DNA of 64,000 nt from Diphasiastrum complanatum (GCA_029204225.1 CM055095.1:72948753-73012752); one strand, 5' to 3'; shown: positions 11,920-22,754, numbered from the stretch's first letter. Made by a program: numbers and translations. The notes: generated from the sequence alone by a model not told the origin.

Positions 11920-12968
11920 GGCATGTGTTTGTACTGAAATGATGTTGCTTTCTTAATTGAAAATCATTCAACTTCCATTTCCTTCCATGCTCCATCTTCA
12001 TGCATTTTGTTTGGGTACTGATGTATGAATGTGCTTGTTGATGGTTTTTTCTCTTAAGGATTGGTTTGGGATTAGCATAAGGTAGATGTGCAGGACTTGG
12101 ATATTGATCTACCATTCCACTGAGTTATGATATTTCCTAGTTTCGGCTCCCTGAGGAGTTTTTGTTACAAATGTTGAGTGACAATTGTAGCAAGCACACT
12201 CTGTAGGATTCCCAATTGTTTAGTTAAAATTTGTGTTGATGTTTCTATAATTTCAGTAGGAGTAGAATCAGATTAATGTCCTATTTTTTGAGTAGAATAG
12301 ATTAGTAATAAATCTGAAGACTGTAAACAATAAAGCAAGAACTAAAACAAAACTATAGAAAGTGGAAAATCGAGTTCCTGATAGGCCCGAAATTCAAGTT
12401 GAGCATTCATTGTCAAATAAGGATCTAATTCAGGTCGTAGTTGTGCCTTTGATAGGTGGGTACAACATCACTAACACAATACCATTATACTGTAGACAAA
12501 TCGGATAAGAAGTCATGTATGGCTGAGCCCATTGTAAATCTGATTCTGTATTAGTTGCTGCTTGAACACCCATAGAATATCCGAGTCTTAGCTAACTGTC
12601 TCAACTATCCAAGTCTCATAGTAGAATCGATACACATAATCTATAGCAGACAGAATTGCTGCTATTTGAGTAGTAGAATCGATGCAAGCAGAGAGAAGAA
12701 GCCCTAACAGTGAAGGAAGACTCTAGCGCTAATAGCGGATATGTTTTCGACATCTTCTACACCACTCACATAATATGAATTATATACTGATTTTGTTGAC
12801 GTTTTTTGGATGCTACCCCTTTTTGAACCACAAGACTTGCCCAAATTTTTTTGATGTTGCTCTTATTTGAACCATTAAAATAATATGTAAAGCACTTAGT
12901 TAATGGTTCAGTAAATGATACATGTTTTCTCTTTTTAGAGTGCAAAGACAGTTTTGACAAACACCAAA
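11920..12968. other. Intergenic DNA, nothing recognised
   Basis: Moderately AT-rich sequence. Short frames exist but no domain, splice pair or repeat structure supports a gene. Confidence 0.5.
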
Positions 12969-13421
12969 TCATTGTTTGGTTCTGTTGTAATTGAAGTCAA
13001 CTTCACAATAACAAGCAAGTTTTTTTTCACTAGTATAGTAGCCTTTGAATTTAGCAATGCAAACTACTACCCCTTGAAAATCCATACAATCAACAACGTC
13101 ATCAATGTTGTATATTGGACAGTTCGCAAGAACAAGTTCATTCATGTCAACAATATCTGCATTATCCCACAAGATCTTTTTCGCAATGAGATTGATGGAA
13201 ATATAGTTGTAAACATCTCCTAGGCGATTAAAATCACCATGAGGGTATGGCAAGGGACAATCCATTTGAAATACCTTTGAAATTAGGATCACACTTTTAT
13301 CCGTACCAACTTCTCTGAAAAAACATGTTCCATTTGATTCAGCAGTTAAGACATTTCCAAATGCAATCGTCTCTCTCCAAAAAAAGAAAACAAATGAAAC
13401 ATCTTCTCTTAAGCAATCCAT
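12969..13421 (-). CDS. Orphan hypothetical protein, 150 codons
   Basis: I do not recognise this protein. It is open for 150 codons, and its composition is ordinary (no low complexity), with a cysteine-containing stretch DVVDCMDFQGVVVCIAKF near the C-terminus. That phrase weakly recalls the OB-fold strands of RPA-type single-strand DNA-binding proteins (xVDVIGVVxxV), which also occur in plant Helitrons. A Helitron helicase scrap lies 9 kb away, but the link is speculative. The frame stops at an internal TAG-type codon and seems to continue a few residues beyond, so this may be one exon of a decayed gene. Confidence 0.35.
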   Translation of the reverse strand: MDCLREDVSFVFFFWRETIAFGNVLTAESNGTCFFREVGTDKSVILISKVFQMDCPLPYPHGDFNRLGDVYNYISINLIAKKILWDNADIVDMNELVLANCPIYNIDDVVDCMDFQGVVVCIAKFKGYYTSEKKLACYCEVDFNYNRTKQ

Positions 13422-13552
13422 GTAGTGACCTTGAAAAAAATTATAAATACACTTTATGTAATGCTATTGAAAGTATAATTAACAAAATTATGAAACTGTA
13501 ATAAAAGTATAATTAACAAAATTATAAAACTGTAACAAAATTATAAAACACT

Positions 13553-14240
13553 AGCCCTTAGATCTTGGCCTTTAGCTGGTGGCCCTTAGCCCATAGCCCT
13601 TAGCCTTAGTACTTCACCCTTAATCCTTAGCCTTTGGCCCTTATCCCTAGGCCCTTAGCCCTTGGCTAGCACTTGGCCCTTAACCGTTAGCCCTTACTCC
13701 TCAGCCGTTAGCATTAGCACTTGGCCCTTAACCCTTAGCCCTTAGCCCTCGGCCCTTGCCCCTATGCCCTTAGCACTTGGCCCTTAACCTTTAGCTTTTA
13801 GCCCTTGGACGTTAGCCTTAGCACTTGGCCCTTAACCCTTAGCTCTTAGCCCTTAGCCCTTAGCCCTTAGCCCTTTAGCACTTGGCTCTAGGCGCTTATC
13901 CCTTCATCCGTAGCCCTTAGCTAGCCCTTGGCCCTTAGCCTTAGCCCTCGACCCTTGGCCCTTAACCTTAGCTCTTGGCCCTTAAATTTTGCCCTTAGCC
14001 TTAGTCGTTAGTCCTTAGCCATTAGTTGTTAGTCCTTGGCCGTAAGCACTTGGGCCTTAGTCGTTAGCCCTTGGTCCTTTACCCATAGCCCTTGGCCTTT
14101 CAGTCTTAGTCCTAGGACGCTTATCCTTAGTCCTTTAAAGCCCTTAGACCCTAGCATATGTCCCTTGGTCCTAGGTCCTTAGTCCTTAGCTCTTAGCTAG
14201 TGTCCCTTGGCCATTGATCCTTAGTCATTAGTCTTTTATC
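13553..14240. repeat. Degenerate 7-bp satellite (CCCTTAG)n
   Basis: About 690 bp built from variants of CCCTTAG (CCCTTGG, CCCTTAA, CACTTGG, TCCTTAG and others). Local higher-order phrases such as TTAGCACTTGGCCCTTAAC recur. The period is the same length as the plant telomere unit (CCCTAAA on this strand), but the sequence differs, so this is a telomere-like minisatellite rather than a telomere. There are no long frames. Confidence 0.95.
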
Positions 14241-14847
14241 TTTTTATTTATTTTATTAACTATCTGTTGATTTTAAGATTTATATTTTAACTTATATATA
14301 TATATATATAACTTAGTTTTTTTGACCTTTTATTATTCATTTTTTTAATTATTGGATTTAGTTTTTAATTTATATATATATATTTAAAAAAACGAATGGG
14401 AGGCAATGACGTGCATACAGACGCGCACGTCCGCGCCCGAATGAGTCCGGGGGTGGATGCGTTCGGGGTGGACACACATTTTAAAAAAAAAAAATTTAGA
14501 GTATTTTTTTTTTTTTAAAAAATGGACTCGCCGACCCCACATTCGAGGGTTGGACGCGGATGCGGGCGCAAAAAATGCCCAAAACTCCTCGGACGCGCAT
14601 CACTGTTTTATATATGTACATAGATTTTTTTTATATTTTTTTGACTTTTTATTATTCGTTGTTTAATTTTTAGATTCATTTTATAGTTTTTTGATTTTTT
14701 ATTATTCATTTTTTAGTTTTTATTTTTCATTTTCTAGTTTTGATATATTTAAAAAAAAATTTATTATGTTTTGTTTTTTTTTTTTAATTTTTAATCTGCT
14801 TTTAGTTTTTTTGATTTTTACTATTCATTTTTTAATTTTTAGATTTA
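14241..14847. other. T-rich low-complexity DNA with a GC-rich island
   Basis: T-rich DNA built from loose TTTTTATTATTCATTTTTTAA-like phrases plus a short (TA)n near 14296-14310. From about 14396 to 14607 it carries a GC- and CpG-rich island (phrases such as GACGCGCACGTCCGCGCCC and GGACGCGGATGCGGGCGC). The island edges show weak inverted similarity (ACAGACGCGCACGTCC against GGACGCGCATCACTGTT), so a small non-autonomous DNA transposon is possible but unproven. Confidence 0.5.
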
Positions 14848-15659
14848 TGTTAGCAACTGTGCTAATACAGAGAAAATAAAAAAGAAAGAAATAAAACTCT
14901 GTGGCATGTGTTTTGTAAGACCACATATGAGTATCTGTCAATAAACTTCAACCATGGCATGTGTTTTGTAAGTCCATGAGTAGAAGCTTAAATAATAATA
15001 AAATAGCTTAAACTTAGATTTAGAATTTAGACTTAGGAAACTTAAGTAAAATGAGAAATATTTTATCTTAAGTTTTCCTAAGTTAAGAACTTTAAAGTTC
15101 TAAATCCTAAGTTAGAAGTTCTAGAAAGGCTAGAAACAGATTAGTCCCATAAGTTAGTAGACACTTATGGAAGACCCTCCTTGCCATAAAAGGAGAGGTG
15201 TTTGCATTGTAAACAACACTTTGTGATTAAGGCAAAATTACTATTGTGATTATCTTGCATTTCATTGTGTTCCCGTTGGAAGGTGCATAGCTTGAGGGAA
15301 GGTGCTCGGGCCTCCCCTTGCCTCCTTTCATTGGCCTTTAATTGTGGCATGGTTTTAAGTGTTTATTGCTTAGTTTAGCCACAATTCTTATTATCTCCCT
15401 TTGGATGTTACATAAGATTTAGTAGTCTTGCTAGTTGGGTTTGCCTTAGCAAGGAATTTTATTGTTGTCATTAATTAGCTTATTTTTGTTACGGGCACTA
15501 GTTGGGAAAGCCTTAGTGTTCTCATTCATGTTGATTCTTTCCGTATTCTGTTAAAGCTTGTTGTAGAAACTTAAAAAGTGGATGAATCTCTACATCTTTA
15601 TACTACACCCGTAAGTAGATCTAGCCATCGCGTAAACTAGAAATACTTCCAACAATTTA
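14843..15659 (+). mobile_element. Solo LTR with 5-bp target duplication
   Basis: A unit from 14848 (TGTTAGCAAC) to 15654 (ACTTCCAACA), 807 bp, is flanked on both sides by ATTTA (14843-14847 and 15655-15659). The outer T-rich DNA is the same type on both sides. The TGTTAG...CCAACA ends plus exact 5-bp duplication are the signature of a solo LTR left after recombination between the LTRs of a full element. The orientation is a guess. No protein frame is expected or seen. Confidence 0.88.
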
Positions 15660-16410
15660 TTTCATAGTTCTTTTACTTATTGTTATTCATTTTTTAATTT
15701 TATTATTTATTTTTTCAATTTGACATTTTTAAAATTTCCTTTTTCTTATGTTTTATTTTTTAAATTTTTGGTTTGTTTTTAGTTTTTTTGATTTTTTATT
15801 ATTCATGTTTTAATTTTTAGATTTATTTTTTAATTTTTAGATTTCTTATTTAACTTATATATATATATATATATTCATAGTTTTTTTACTTTTTGTTATT
15901 CATTTTTTTAATTTTTAGATTTCTTTTATAATTTTTTGACTTTTTGTTGACTATTTTTTTAATTTTAACTATTTATCTTTTTATTATGTTAGTTTTTAGT
16001 TTTTTTGTATTTCTCAAGATTTTGACATTATATTTATGCTTTTAACCTTTATTTCTATTTTAAACAATGTAGAAAGATGGAGGTATGAGGAGAAACTATT
16101 GGGTTCCATATTTAGTTAAACAATTTGGGACCCATTTCAATAAAAACCTTGCCCACAATTTTTGAAAAAAAGACTAATTTAAGGTTCTATATATAGCTTA
16201 GAAAAATGTCTTATTGAAAAGGGCAACTTGATTTAGCTTAAAGTAAAAAATGGACACAGTGCTGACACGTGACATACTAATTATCATAACCAATCTTAGA
16301 AAGTGACTCAAGGGAACATAAATAGGGTGTCTAAAATTTAAATTTCAAATAGTTTTAGGATTGTATGTGTTACATTCTTTCAAAATGTGTGGGTGTCATT
16401 TTATTTCAAA

Positions 16411-16411
<1 letters not shown>
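15660..16411. other. T-rich low-complexity DNA and unique spacer
   Basis: 15660-16050 continues the T-rich phrase repeat interrupted by the solo LTR, with a (TA)n near 15860-15873. 16060-16411 is unique AT-rich DNA with no frame. Confidence 0.6.

Positions 16412-16449
<38 letters not shown>
16412..16449. repeat. (TG)n microsatellite
   Basis: About 18 TG dinucleotides, immediately before the palindrome-bearing minisatellite. Confidence 0.95.
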
Positions 16450-17055
16450 GAGGGGTGCTTGGAAACCATCTGCCACGCGGCGCATGGATCCAAGATTATT
16501 TTTTTCAAAAAAAACTATATTTTAATACAAAAAAGTTAAAAAAAATAAAATAGAAAAAAAAACACTATGATTGGGGCATGGTCCCTTCCATCCGCCGCGG
16601 CGAATGGACCCCAAATTTTAATTTTTTTTTCAGTAAAATAAATTTCAGTTTTCTTATAAAAAAGTTGAGAAAAACAAATTTGAAAAAAACAACACTTTGA
16701 TTGGGACTTGACCACTTCTATCTGCCGTGGCGGATGGATCCAGATTTTTTTTTTAATTATAATTTTTTTTTAAAAAGTTGAGCAAAATAAAAAAAATTAT
16801 AAAAATTTGATTGGGACATGGTCCCTTTCATCGACCGCGGCGGATGGACCCTAGATATTTTTTTTCAAAAAAATAAATTGTAATTTTTTTAGAAAAAATT
16901 AAGAAAAACAAATTAAAAAAAAAAACTTTGATTGTGAGGCATGGCCCCTTCCATCCGCCGTGGCGGATAGACCCAAGATTTATTTTTTACAAAAAAACAA
17001 ATTTTAATTTTTTTTAGAAAAAAAAAGTTGAAAAACAAATTAATTTTTTTTTATC
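16450..17055. repeat. ~120-bp minisatellite with a GC palindrome in each unit
   Basis: Five diverged units of roughly 110-130 bp. Each holds a GATTGGGGCATGGTCCCTTC-like lead, then a palindrome related to CCATCCGCCGCGGCGGATGG (at 16466, 16588, 16718, 16828 and 16951), then ACCCAAGATTT and a long A/T-rich tail. Each palindrome differs at one to a few positions, mostly C-T or G-A changes at CpG. Confidence 0.9.
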
Positions 17056-17108
17056 TAGCTGCTTCTCCTTTTTTTTTTTTTTTGCTTCCGTGTTGTATGT
17101 TTGCTTGA

Positions 17109-17345
17109 TTGCTTGTCTTTATCTACCAACAAACAACACGCGTCATGTCTCCAGGTCCTACACGAGCTGCGGAACAACTTCTCAAACCGAGGGGAAGCAA
17201 CAAAAGAGTTAACTTGGGCAGTTTCTTTAAAAGAACTGATCCAAGTGACCTTTTTCAAAACCAAAAAGGTATATCAGAATTCGCTAGCCTGTCTGCAGCC
17301 CTAACAGACCCTGATCTTTCATTTTATCACCTCCACGAATTCTGA
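17109..17345 (+). pseudogene. Small unrecognised ORF
   Basis: I do not recognise this. The frame from the ATG at 17145 reads MSPGPTRAAEQLLKPRG and runs 66 codons to a stop at 17345. It sits at the edge of the minisatellite, upstream of a gypsy gag, in a stretch that repeats the motif GAATTC followed by G. It may be part of the gypsy leader. Confidence 0.25.
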
Positions 17346-17868
17346 CCACGGTCAGATTTTGAGAAAACAGCCTGATATACTGTCAAAATCTCTTATTTCT
17401 CACCCAAATCTTTGTCCAAAAATTTGCCGGCTTCACTGAGACTAGATCTCATCAAGATCAGTCCTCCAGTAGCCCCACGAATTCTATCTTAGAGATTTTA
17501 CCCGTTTATTGTCAAAAAATCACATTTTTTCCATATTCCCTTTCTGCCAGTCAAAACTCTCTATTAGAATTCGCCATCAAGCCTCATAATTCATTCTCAA
17601 AGAGTACGATTTCCCTGTCCTACTCGCGAATTCTGAAACTACATTTTTCTCAAAAAATCTAAAAGAATCACTATTCTGACATTCAAAACTCTCTGTTAGA
17701 ATTCGTGAGTATTATAGTTAGATTTATCTGTCTCTCCACGATTTCTCAACCTGTCCGCAGATTCTATCACGACCAGAAAGACCAGTTTTTATTCTACACT
17801 ATCCATTCTGCAAGCAAACTACCCTTTTGCCAAGTACAGTACTGATCTACTCATCTGTATTCTGCATC
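17346..17868 (+). other. Leader upstream of gypsy gag
   Basis: Non-coding stretch with recurring AGAATTCG and ACTCTCTRTTAGAATTCG-like phrases. It is probably the 5' leader of the gypsy element whose gag begins at 17869. No LTR or primer site was found. Confidence 0.4.
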
Positions 17869-18528
17869 ATGTCTCGTGACTGTGCCGAATCTTCTAATCC
17901 AACTCCTCCACAACTAGAACGAAGAATTCCATGTATCGGTGCACCAAAGTACGATGGCGAATCTGACCCAGTCCAATTTCTCCAAGACTTTGATAATGCA
18001 TGTCGGTTTTATGGAGATACCTCTGAAACTGAAAAGCTTCATCTTTTTTTCCATGGTACTCTATGGCACCGCCAAGGAGTGGTACTTGAATCTCGAAACT
18101 CCTGATCTTGCTTCTTGGACCACCCTCAAGGACGCTCTCATCAAGCGTTTCAAACCATCCAAACTGACTCAGAGCCCGTTCATTAAAATTACTCATATCA
18201 AGATGCGTCGTGAAGAGTCTGTCCGAAACTAAATTGAGCATTTTAAACGTCTCAAAGTAGAATGTGTTGATGAAAATATCACCGAACAAATGGCCATAAA
18301 ACTATTCTTAGTTGGATTGCCTAAAAATATCCGCCGTGAACTCAAACCAGTTGACCTTTATGATCAACTTAAAGATGTGATGACTGATGCTATCCGTGAA
18401 GAAGACGAAGGTTCTGAAGATGACATTGACCATCGTGAAAAGAAATCTAAGAATACGGACCGTCCTAATCACCCGAAGTTTGATAATATTGCTCAGTCTT
18501 CTGAACTTCTACATCAAATGAAAATCTG
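17869..18528 (+). pseudogene. gag: Ty3/gypsy gag (retrotransposon gag domain)
   Basis: Start ATG 17869 (MSRDCAESSNPTPPQ). The conserved gag sequence follows: PKYDGESDPVQFLQDFDNAC, then after a +1 shift near 18.05 kb the signature LYGTAKEWYLNLETPDLASW, then FIKITHIKMRREESV, a stop at 18231, and LKVECVDENITEQMAIKLF. It continues to a charged tail (DIDHREKKSKNTDRPNHP). The gag coat would package element RNA. It ends where the minus-strand copia fragment begins at about 18540, and no gypsy pol follows in this window. Confidence 0.88.
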
Positions 18529-18539
18529 ACAAAAAGCTC

Positions 18540-19445
18540 AAATGGATTTTCTTTCTGCCACACCATTGTATTCTGGTGTGTATGTAGGAGTGAACTGGTG
18601 TTCAATCCCCTGTTCTTCACAGAATCTTGAGAATTCTGTGCTTTTGTATTCACCTCCATTGTCAGATCTAAGGATCTGTATCCTTTTTGAGGAGTGTCGC
18701 TCTACGAATGCCACGAACTTCTTGAAAGAATCAAATACTTCGGATTTATTCTTCAAGTAGTAGATCGTGGTCATTTGGCTGTAATCATCTATGAATGCTA
18801 GAAAATATCTTGAACCTAAGAGCAAATCTGTTTTCATCGGTCCACACACATCAGAGTGGACAAGCTCAAGAATTCTCTTGGATCTTCTTCCTTCGTGTGT
18901 GAATGGATTCCGATGTTGCTTGCCTTTTTGACAAGCTTCACAGAACTCAGCCTTGGGCCTTGATATTTTGAGACCTGTAACAATATCCTTTGTGCTTGGT
19001 ACAAGCTCTGCATGTTCAGATGATATATTCTCCTATGCCAGAGCCGATCTTCGTTTTCTGAAGCATTTAATATGCTATCAAAGTTGCTGATTATTTTGGC
19101 CTGGTAGAGGTTTTCTTCTCTGCATCCGACCGTCAACAACTCGTTTGTCGTCTTCTCAATCATACGACAAGTGTTGCCATCGAACAAAACTCGAATGCCT
19201 AGATCTGCCATCTTGGAGATAGATAGCAAATATTTTTTGAGTGAGGACACATAGAGTGCTCCTGGCAGCTCTGCTTGGCCTGACAGTGTTCGTAGCTGTA
19301 GAGAGCCGATGCCCTTGACATCGTGTCTGCTTCCATCGCCTATAATCATCGCTCTGTCATTTTCGAGTTCAGGAAAGTTGATCAAGATCTTCTTTTTGTA
19401 GGTTATGTGAGATGTTGCTCCTGAATCGATGACCACATTGTAGTC
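18540..19445 (-). pseudogene. pol: Ty1/copia-A protease and integrase (partial)
   Basis: Reading leftward: the aspartic protease box (VIDSGATSHI), YVSSLKKYLLSISKMADL, the GAG-pre-integrase segment (LWHRRIYHLNMQSL), then the integrase core with LMCVDR/MCGPMKTDLL, FIDDYSQMTTIYYLKNK and RSDNGGEYKS. It ends at GVAERKS, where the element is cut at 18540. A frameshift near 18.84 kb separates the two frames, and the usual zinc-binding HxxH-CxxC is degraded. The remainder of pol, RNase H and the 3' LTR are absent. Confidence 0.92.
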
Positions 19446-20412
19446 ATGTTCGGAGTAGCTTGTCGAAGCTTCGTCAAGTATCGTGAAAGCTTCGTCACCT
19501 CTTTCTGCATCTTTAGATGATTATGCAACGTTTGTCTTTTCAGCTTTGTTTTTCTTTTTCGAGTTGAATTTGCAGTCATATGCAGAATGCCCTTTCTTCT
19601 TGCAATGCATGCAAGGTATTGCTGAATTGAACCGACATTTGTTGGCCATATGGCCTGGTTTGTGACAGTGATCGCAAGAAGAAGATTGTTGATTTGAGGA
19701 CTCCGTCTTCTCGAATCTTGGCTTGTTTTTGTTCTTCTTCTTTCCTTTCATAAAGAGAGCCTTCTCTTGATCACTACTTCCCTCTCCTTCATCTCTCATT
19801 AGTCTCTCATCAGCGACAAGACTGACTGCTTTGTCGAATGTCATATCTGGTAGACTCAGTATGAGCATTCCCAGCGGTTGATAGGACGTCAGTAGAGATT
19901 TCATGAAGTACATCAGTTGCTGTGGTGCTGGGACCTGGTGCTCTTGTCATGATGCAGCGAGTTGAGCGAAGATCGTTCTGATCTTCTCAACGTACTGATC
20001 CAACTGCTTTCCGTCCCACCATATTGATTGCAGTTGATTGTGAAGGTGCATGAATGAAGCTGCAGTCCTCACTTTATACTTCTGCTTTAATCTTTCCCAT
20101 GCTACATGGCTGCTTTCGCAGTCTTCAATCTGCATGAGTAGATCTTCATTTATGGACGAAACAATGATCGTTATTGCACGTTCATCCTTTCTGATCTATT
20201 CAGCTCTCCTCGGGTCTCTCTCTGGAGGCTGCACCTCTGAGAGCTCGGTCACCGACCAGATGCCTTCGCCCTTCAAGAGTGTTTTGATTTTGAATTTTTT
20301 GATTCTGTAATTTGCGCCATCAAGACTGATTGCTACTCTGGTCTAGATTGTCGTAGCCATATTATGTTGTCTAGAAGAATCACTGCTGGGATATCAGTAG
20401 TGACAACTTATT
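19446..20412 (-). pseudogene. gag: Ty1/copia-A gag with two zinc knuckles
   Basis: The gag frame is split in three. The N-terminal section lies near 20.2-20.34 kb. The middle (19947-20135) reads CESSHVAWERLKQKYKVRTA, typical of the UBN2/gag domain. The C-terminal section (19521-19913) has two CCHC knuckles in tandem, CDHCHKPGHMANKC and CMHCKKKGHSAYDC, in a basic, Lys-rich context. Two knuckles are unusual for copia, which mostly has one. A stop near 19946 and a frameshift break the frame. It lies between the 5' LTR/primer site and the protease, as expected. Confidence 0.88.
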
Positions 20413-20425
20413 GGCTCTGATACCA
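20413..20425 (-). promoter_or_regulatory. Primer binding site (tRNA-iMet type)
   Basis: On the minus strand TGGTATCAGAGCC lies directly against the LTR end at 20426, giving the orientation of this copia. Confidence 0.9.
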
Positions 20426-20941
20426 TGTCGCAAAAGCGCGTGTGTAGGACTGATTGATATTCGTCCTCTTCGTCTTCTTTATTACGAACAATTTTCTGTC
20501 TTCAAATTTTCTTTTGTGCGAAGTTGTTACGAGATCCCAGACACTCGACTACACATCACAGAATACATTCTATTCTAGCAATCATGATACACAACACAAG
20601 ACGAGATGTACGAAGATAGAGTGACTTTATTATCAGTGTCTCGCTCGTTGGCGGAATGACATTCTACTCTTTCACTGTGTTCTGTTCGTTGGTAGACTTT
20701 CATGCACAACTATGGTATCTTTACTTTCTTACTCTATTCGCTACGTCTCTCTCTGTCTCTTACAGATCTATGTATTCACGTCCTATTGTTATGATCCAGA
20801 GAGGACCGTTTATACCTCCAGTATGTTGTGGTCCTGGAGGTGTGTTTGCGATTCACGAATGATTCGCGAATCATTCGTGCTTCGAGTCAAAGACACGTTG
20901 ACCAACATCAACTATTTTCTCAACTCCTCTATCCTTCAACA
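20426..20941 (-). repeat. 5' LTR of copia A (minus strand)
   Basis: 516 bp, bounded by TGTCGCAAAAG on the primer-site side and by TTCAACA on the other, so on its own strand it starts TGTTGAAGG and ends TTTTGCGACA. It contains a perfect 26-bp palindrome centred on TTCGCGAA at 20854-20879, near the U3 start, and a promoter-like region with a TATA-type motif near 20.81 kb. It matches the LTR at 8803-9665. Confidence 0.85.
20854..20879. promoter_or_regulatory. 26-bp perfect palindrome in the copia-A U3
   Basis: The sequence is its own reverse complement over 26 bp, with core GATTCGCGAATC. A two-mismatch copy sits at the same place in the other copia-A LTR (8904-8929). The CGCG core is compatible with plant CGCG-box or E2F-like sites, which is inference. 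Confidence 0.75.
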
Positions 20942-22129
20942 TTTTTCATTTTCTCTCTGGACCCCAACCTCAAGAAGACCACTCCTTTTTATAGAGGTCA
21001 TTCAAAGCTTCCCCTTCATAATGCCATACTTTCTTTCTTCAAGCCTTTCATGAAAAGTGTCCTGCTTTGTAGATGGCTCTTAGTTGTGATTGGACTTGAA
21101 GTGGTACCCCCTTTTGTTTTGAAAAGATGTTTTGGGTCACTGGTACTGGGGTACCACTTGTGTGAGCCACTTTTCTCTTTTGCATTTGTTGGCGGTGTAA
21201 ATGGCAAGTACGTGTAGGATGATGTGGCAAACTTGATAGATCTTATCCAAAGTGGATATGGATAAGTACAATGAGCTGTCCTACATGTGCTGGATGCAGC
21301 TTAGAGAGAGATTATGGTGAATTTGTACTTGATCCATGATGGATCTATTATTGAGCATTATGATGAAAAATCTTGGTTTGTGAAGCTATCATTGTGTTTT
21401 GACTCTCTTAAGCACTTTCTTTGTGGATGAATGCTTTGTAAATGATAAGTAAACTATTTCTCTGTTATCAGGCCATACAGTAGCTGTACTTCACACGTGT
21501 GAAGTCGTGGATCATCTTTTTTTATTGTTCTTGCTTGGAAACACAAAGATTGTCAAGTAGAAGCTAGATTTGGAAGCTAGTCTTGATATAGATCAAGATC
21601 CCAAGCTACCAATCACTCTTTGTGATCATTTGTAGATCAATTTTAGTCCATAAACTCTGAAATTTGATGTGTTGTTACTGGCGAGTACTCATGACTCGGG
21701 GTTTTTTTAAGACAACCGGTTCCCTGAAAAACACAGTAGGCAATTTTTCCATTAATAAAAGTAACAGAGTACATTGAAAATTTGCTCGGCCTTGACGATC
21801 AGTATAATCGGGCCAATTCTAAGGCCGTAACCTAGTCTATGGGCCATTTTTAAGGCCTCAAAATTTGCTCTAGCCACATTTTGGGCGGGCTGGGACCCAT
21901 TCCTATGTGGACCGGTACTCTGTACAAAAATTGTCTATGAAAGATTTTTGACGGTTTTTTCGAAGGTCACTTTCTAAACTGGGTCTAGCCACTTAGGGGT
22001 GGGCTGGGACCCATTCTACGGGCAACTGTGTGCTGATTTTACCATAATAGTCGGATTCTACATGCCGATTTTTATACAAAACTATGAAATTGCTCTAAAA
22101 ACAGGCCAATTTTTTGTGCAAAAATATCG
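20942..22129. other. Decayed repeat DNA, probable LTR remnants
   Basis: No supported gene. A perfect 14-bp palindrome TTCACACGTGTGAA at 21490-21503 and the phrase CAGTAGCTGTACTTCACACG resemble the LTRs of the gag-only and copia-E elements, so 21.2-21.67 kb is probably an LTR remnant. From 21.67 to 22.05 kb the phrase GGGCTGGGACCCATTCT occurs twice (about 21887 and 21996), which may be edges of an unknown repeat. Confidence 0.4.
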
Positions 22130-22702
22130 GCTAACACAACTCAATTGCCAGCTTTCATTACACTATCGATTCCATTGCAATACCTCTTTAGAAAAGTTTT
22201 ATTTATTAATACATGCATAGAAGATAATCGCACATTTGTTTTGAAACCAAAACATGTTTTACAAAACATGGATCATGAATCTACAGAAGTACAAAGTGCA
22301 TCTATCATAGACAAATACAATAGAACACCAACAAATTTAGAAGATTTATATTTAGCTAATATCGCATGAAAGTACAAGATAATGAATAGTAAATTCACGC
22401 ATACATAAAAAGATTTCATCACACGCCATGTGAAGCTCAACAAACATAGAGACTTTGATAACTACCATAGAGAACAAATAATGTTATATGTACCATTCCA
22501 AACATTTGAAACAACCATCCAACTGGAAAAAGAAACTTGGCAACAAACTTACATCAGACTCCAAAAGAAAATTCAAAAAAATTGTAAAAACTATAACCAC
22601 CTATTTGAAAACTCAACTGCAAATGAAGGTGTTTGGGATCAAATAGAATTAATTACTATACCCAATAAAGATACAACCCAATACAACTTCAACACTATAT
22701 AA
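22130..22702 (+). pseudogene. Helitron-type helicase fragment
   Basis: The frames read IIDKYNRTPTNLEDLYLANIA and, after stops and a shift, VKLNKHRDFDNYHREQIMLY followed by VPFQTFETTIQL. This matches the segment of Helitron Rep/helicase proteins between the helicase core and its C-terminus (the consensus is of the form YxxRPxxLExxxLAEFA...RxxxxNxxxDPExYYREQLMLFxPWR). Helitron helicase unwinds DNA during rolling-circle transposition. Stops at 22368 and 22407 and the absence of Rep and ATPase motifs make this a scrap. No Helitron terminus was identified. Confidence 0.6.
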
Positions 22703-22754
22703 AGAACTGAGATATCAATCGAAAAATATGATCTGCAAAAAGATATGTATCTAC

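Noticed and set aside
13553-14240. True telomeric array
   Set aside because: The unit is CCCTTAG and highly degenerate, not the plant CCCTAAA repeat.
14396-14607. MITE or CpG-island promoter
   Set aside because: Edge inverted similarity is weak and no target duplication could be fixed, so it is only noted as a GC-rich island.
14457-14879. Phe-rich frames
   Set aside because: Translation of T-rich low-complexity DNA.
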